The notes under the pieces were generated by a model that ran no database searches, was not told the DNA's origin, and worked only from the letters and a program-made list of their open reading frames with translations. DNA of 64,000 bases from Pampus argenteus. Taxonomy: Eukaryota; Chordata; Actinopteri; Scombriformes; Stromateidae. The stretch lies in assembly GCA_036937835.1 (NCBI GenBank), contig CM072881.1, positions 8,194,001 to 8,258,000 of the forward strand. The letters run 5' to 3'. Positions 62,469-64,000 of the stretch are shown here, piece after piece. Position 1 is the stretch's first letter. Each line of letters starts with the position of its first letter. Both the position numbers and the translations under genes were made by a program.

Positions 62469-64000
62469 TCAACTAGAAAAGCTATTAAATACATTATTAA
62501 AATAATCCATTTCACTATCTCCCACAAAGGAGATGTTGTGTGTATTCCCCCAGTAATTGAATGTGAAGTCATACAGCCTCTCGGGAAGTATTTTTCTCAG
62601 CTCTTCTCTCTTGCCTGGGATATGTTTTAGGTAAATAATACTCTTGCAAATGTCCTGAAGCCTCCTTGGCTGTTGGGCGAGTTCTAGCAGCTGGTCTCTC
62701 TGCTTGAAGAAGCATGGTAGTGTTAAAGCTGAGGGCAGTTGGCCATTTTGGTTGTAGACTGTGAGCGGGGAAGTCAAGCTGAGTAGTTTCACTAGCAGAG
62801 AGCTGTTCTTTATATTAGGCCTGTGGTCCAGGAACAAGAACAGACAGTTCTCCCCTGATTTGCTCAGCTTATTGATGTTTGCTCTGTATCTCAGAAGCAG
62901 GTCCACAAGTTTGTTGTTGCCCATGCTGCACGCCTCTTGTAAAGGCGTCTTTCCGGCTTTGTTCACCACGTCTGGCTCGGCCCCCTGCTCCAGCAGCTCA
63001 GAGAGGCAGCTGATATTGTCTATCGGGGTTTTACTGGTATTCATAGTCATTGCCATAGCAGCTAGGTGCAGGGGACTATTTCCAGAGTGCTTCACTCCCT
63101 TGAAAATAGCCAAGAATTTACATTAATTTGATGTTGGACAAATGTAGGACAATAAAAGCCAGTAAAGTGACGGCAAAGTGGAATCACTGAGTCACTAGTG
63201 AAAATTTCCATATACACAATGTAAAAGATCTTTTGTGTGTGATTCATCACTATCTTCTTTATTCTGAAATATTGAAAGGTAAGAACAACATTTACATATG
63301 CTTTACATGTGATCAGACCACTAGTCAACAATTAGATTTTTTTTTCAACCGAAAAAACAAACATTTTAGTAACTAAAGTATTTTTGACAGTCAATTTTTT
63401 TTATCTTATTAAATTAATATTTAGTTTTAAGAGTGTTGATTTGTTGTTTTTTTTATTTATAAGACCTTTTTCATGACACAACATTTTGACTTATAGTAGC
63501 AAACACACAGGTGTGGTCATTATTAATGTTATTAATCACACCTGTGCTTTTTCTGTTAAAACAAACTGAGAAACAACACGTACCTTGTTGATATCTGCTC
63601 CCTGCCTGATCAAGGTGGCTATAATGTCCTTATGGAGCATCCCAGAGGCCATGTGCAGCGGCGTCATCCCACTCCTGTTCACAGCATTAACATCAGCCCC
63701 GTAGCTAGCCAGAATCTGGATGGCAGACACAGCTGTATATTCTACTGCGAGGTGGAGAGCTGTCTGGTTGCTTCCTTCCACCTAGAGACAAGAAACAAAA
63801 AATATTTTTAAAGTGGAATCATGAAAAATATTTTCACAATTTCTGCTTGAATCTATTCAATATCAAACTTTAATGTTCCCTTTAAGAATGGGTGGCCTAA
63901 ATTGGAACTGAGCTAACTCTGGTATATATAACACAAAAAGATTTGACTTATTGTATGAAAAAAAACGGTCACCTCTGCATTGACATCAACTCCGTGCTCA
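62469..64000 (-). CDS. ankrd61: ankrd61, ankyrin-repeat protein (5' part beyond window)
   Basis: Ankyrin repeat domain protein 61, of unknown biochemical role. Minus-strand exons visible: 64000-63973 (open at the window edge, ending HGVDVNAE), 63781-63584 and 63098-62469, stop TGA at 62471-62469. Joints are in phase 0. Ankyrin repeats are clear: NQTALHLAVEYTAVSAIQIL, YGADVNAVNRSGMTPLHMAS, GADINK, SGNSPLHLAAMAM, QGAEPDVVNKAGKTPLQEAC and YRANINKLSKSGENCL, i.e. five or more repeats, followed by a non-repeat tail of about 110 aa ending MDYFNNVFNSFSS. The gene lies wholly within the eif2ak1 intron that follows the HRD exon, only 116 bp from that exon. Human ANKRD61 likewise lies within EIF2AK1 on the opposite strand, as far as I recall, which supports the name. 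Confidence 0.88.

Overview
The window is vertebrate nuclear DNA, almost certainly from a teleost fish. Short GT-AG introns, a muscle-type beta-parvalbumin gene within a parvalbumin cluster, abundant CA/TA/GATA microsatellites and several short interspersed repeats typical of percomorph fish all fit this. The species cannot be named from the sequence. Every multi-exon model below was built by hand from splice signals and protein similarity recalled from memory, and each complete one sums to an intact reading frame.

Layout. Positions 1-2.4 kb hold the last three coding exons and 3' UTR of tecpr1 (+). Converging on it is the single-coding-exon gene bhlha15/Mist1 (-, 3.3-3.9 kb) with a non-coding first exon near 4.7 kb. 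At 8.2-9.9 kb (-) lie the C-terminal exons of an lmtk2-like gene, whose kinase-coding exons I could not find anywhere up to the next gene. The 10-19 kb stretch is gene-poor. Three tandem parvalbumin/oncomodulin genes follow (+, 19.2-20.5, 22.9-24.8, 26.5-28.9 kb), then ccz1 (+, 30.1-38.7 kb) and dlgap5/HURP (+, 39.7-46.1 kb). rsph10b (-, 46.8-51.9 kb) and pms2 (-, 52.7-57.4 kb) follow. pms2 is head-to-head with eif2ak1/HRI (+, from 58.3 kb, running off the window), and ankrd61 (-) lies inside an eif2ak1 intron.

The order tecpr1-bhlha15-lmtk2-oncomodulin and ccz1-rsph10b-pms2-eif2ak1-ankrd61 matches two blocks of human chromosome 7 (7q21.3 and 7p22.1), here joined in one place. Differences from human are dlgap5 between ccz1 and rsph10b, three parvalbumins, no aimp2 between pms2 and eif2ak1, and eif2ak1 pointing away from pms2.

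The genes are housekeeping or tissue-specific and do not form a pathway. They cover autophagy and endolysosomal traffic (tecpr1, ccz1), secretory-cell transcription (bhlha15), calcium buffering (parvalbumins), mitosis (dlgap5), ciliary radial spokes (rsph10b), mismatch repair (pms2) and haem-stress translation control (eif2ak1). The points most worth a second look are the lmtk2 'tail without kinase', a canonical-looking PCNA-binding motif in the PMS2 linker, a possible poison exon in rsph10b, the eif2ak1/ankrd61 nesting, and several perfect hairpins and MITE-like repeats.
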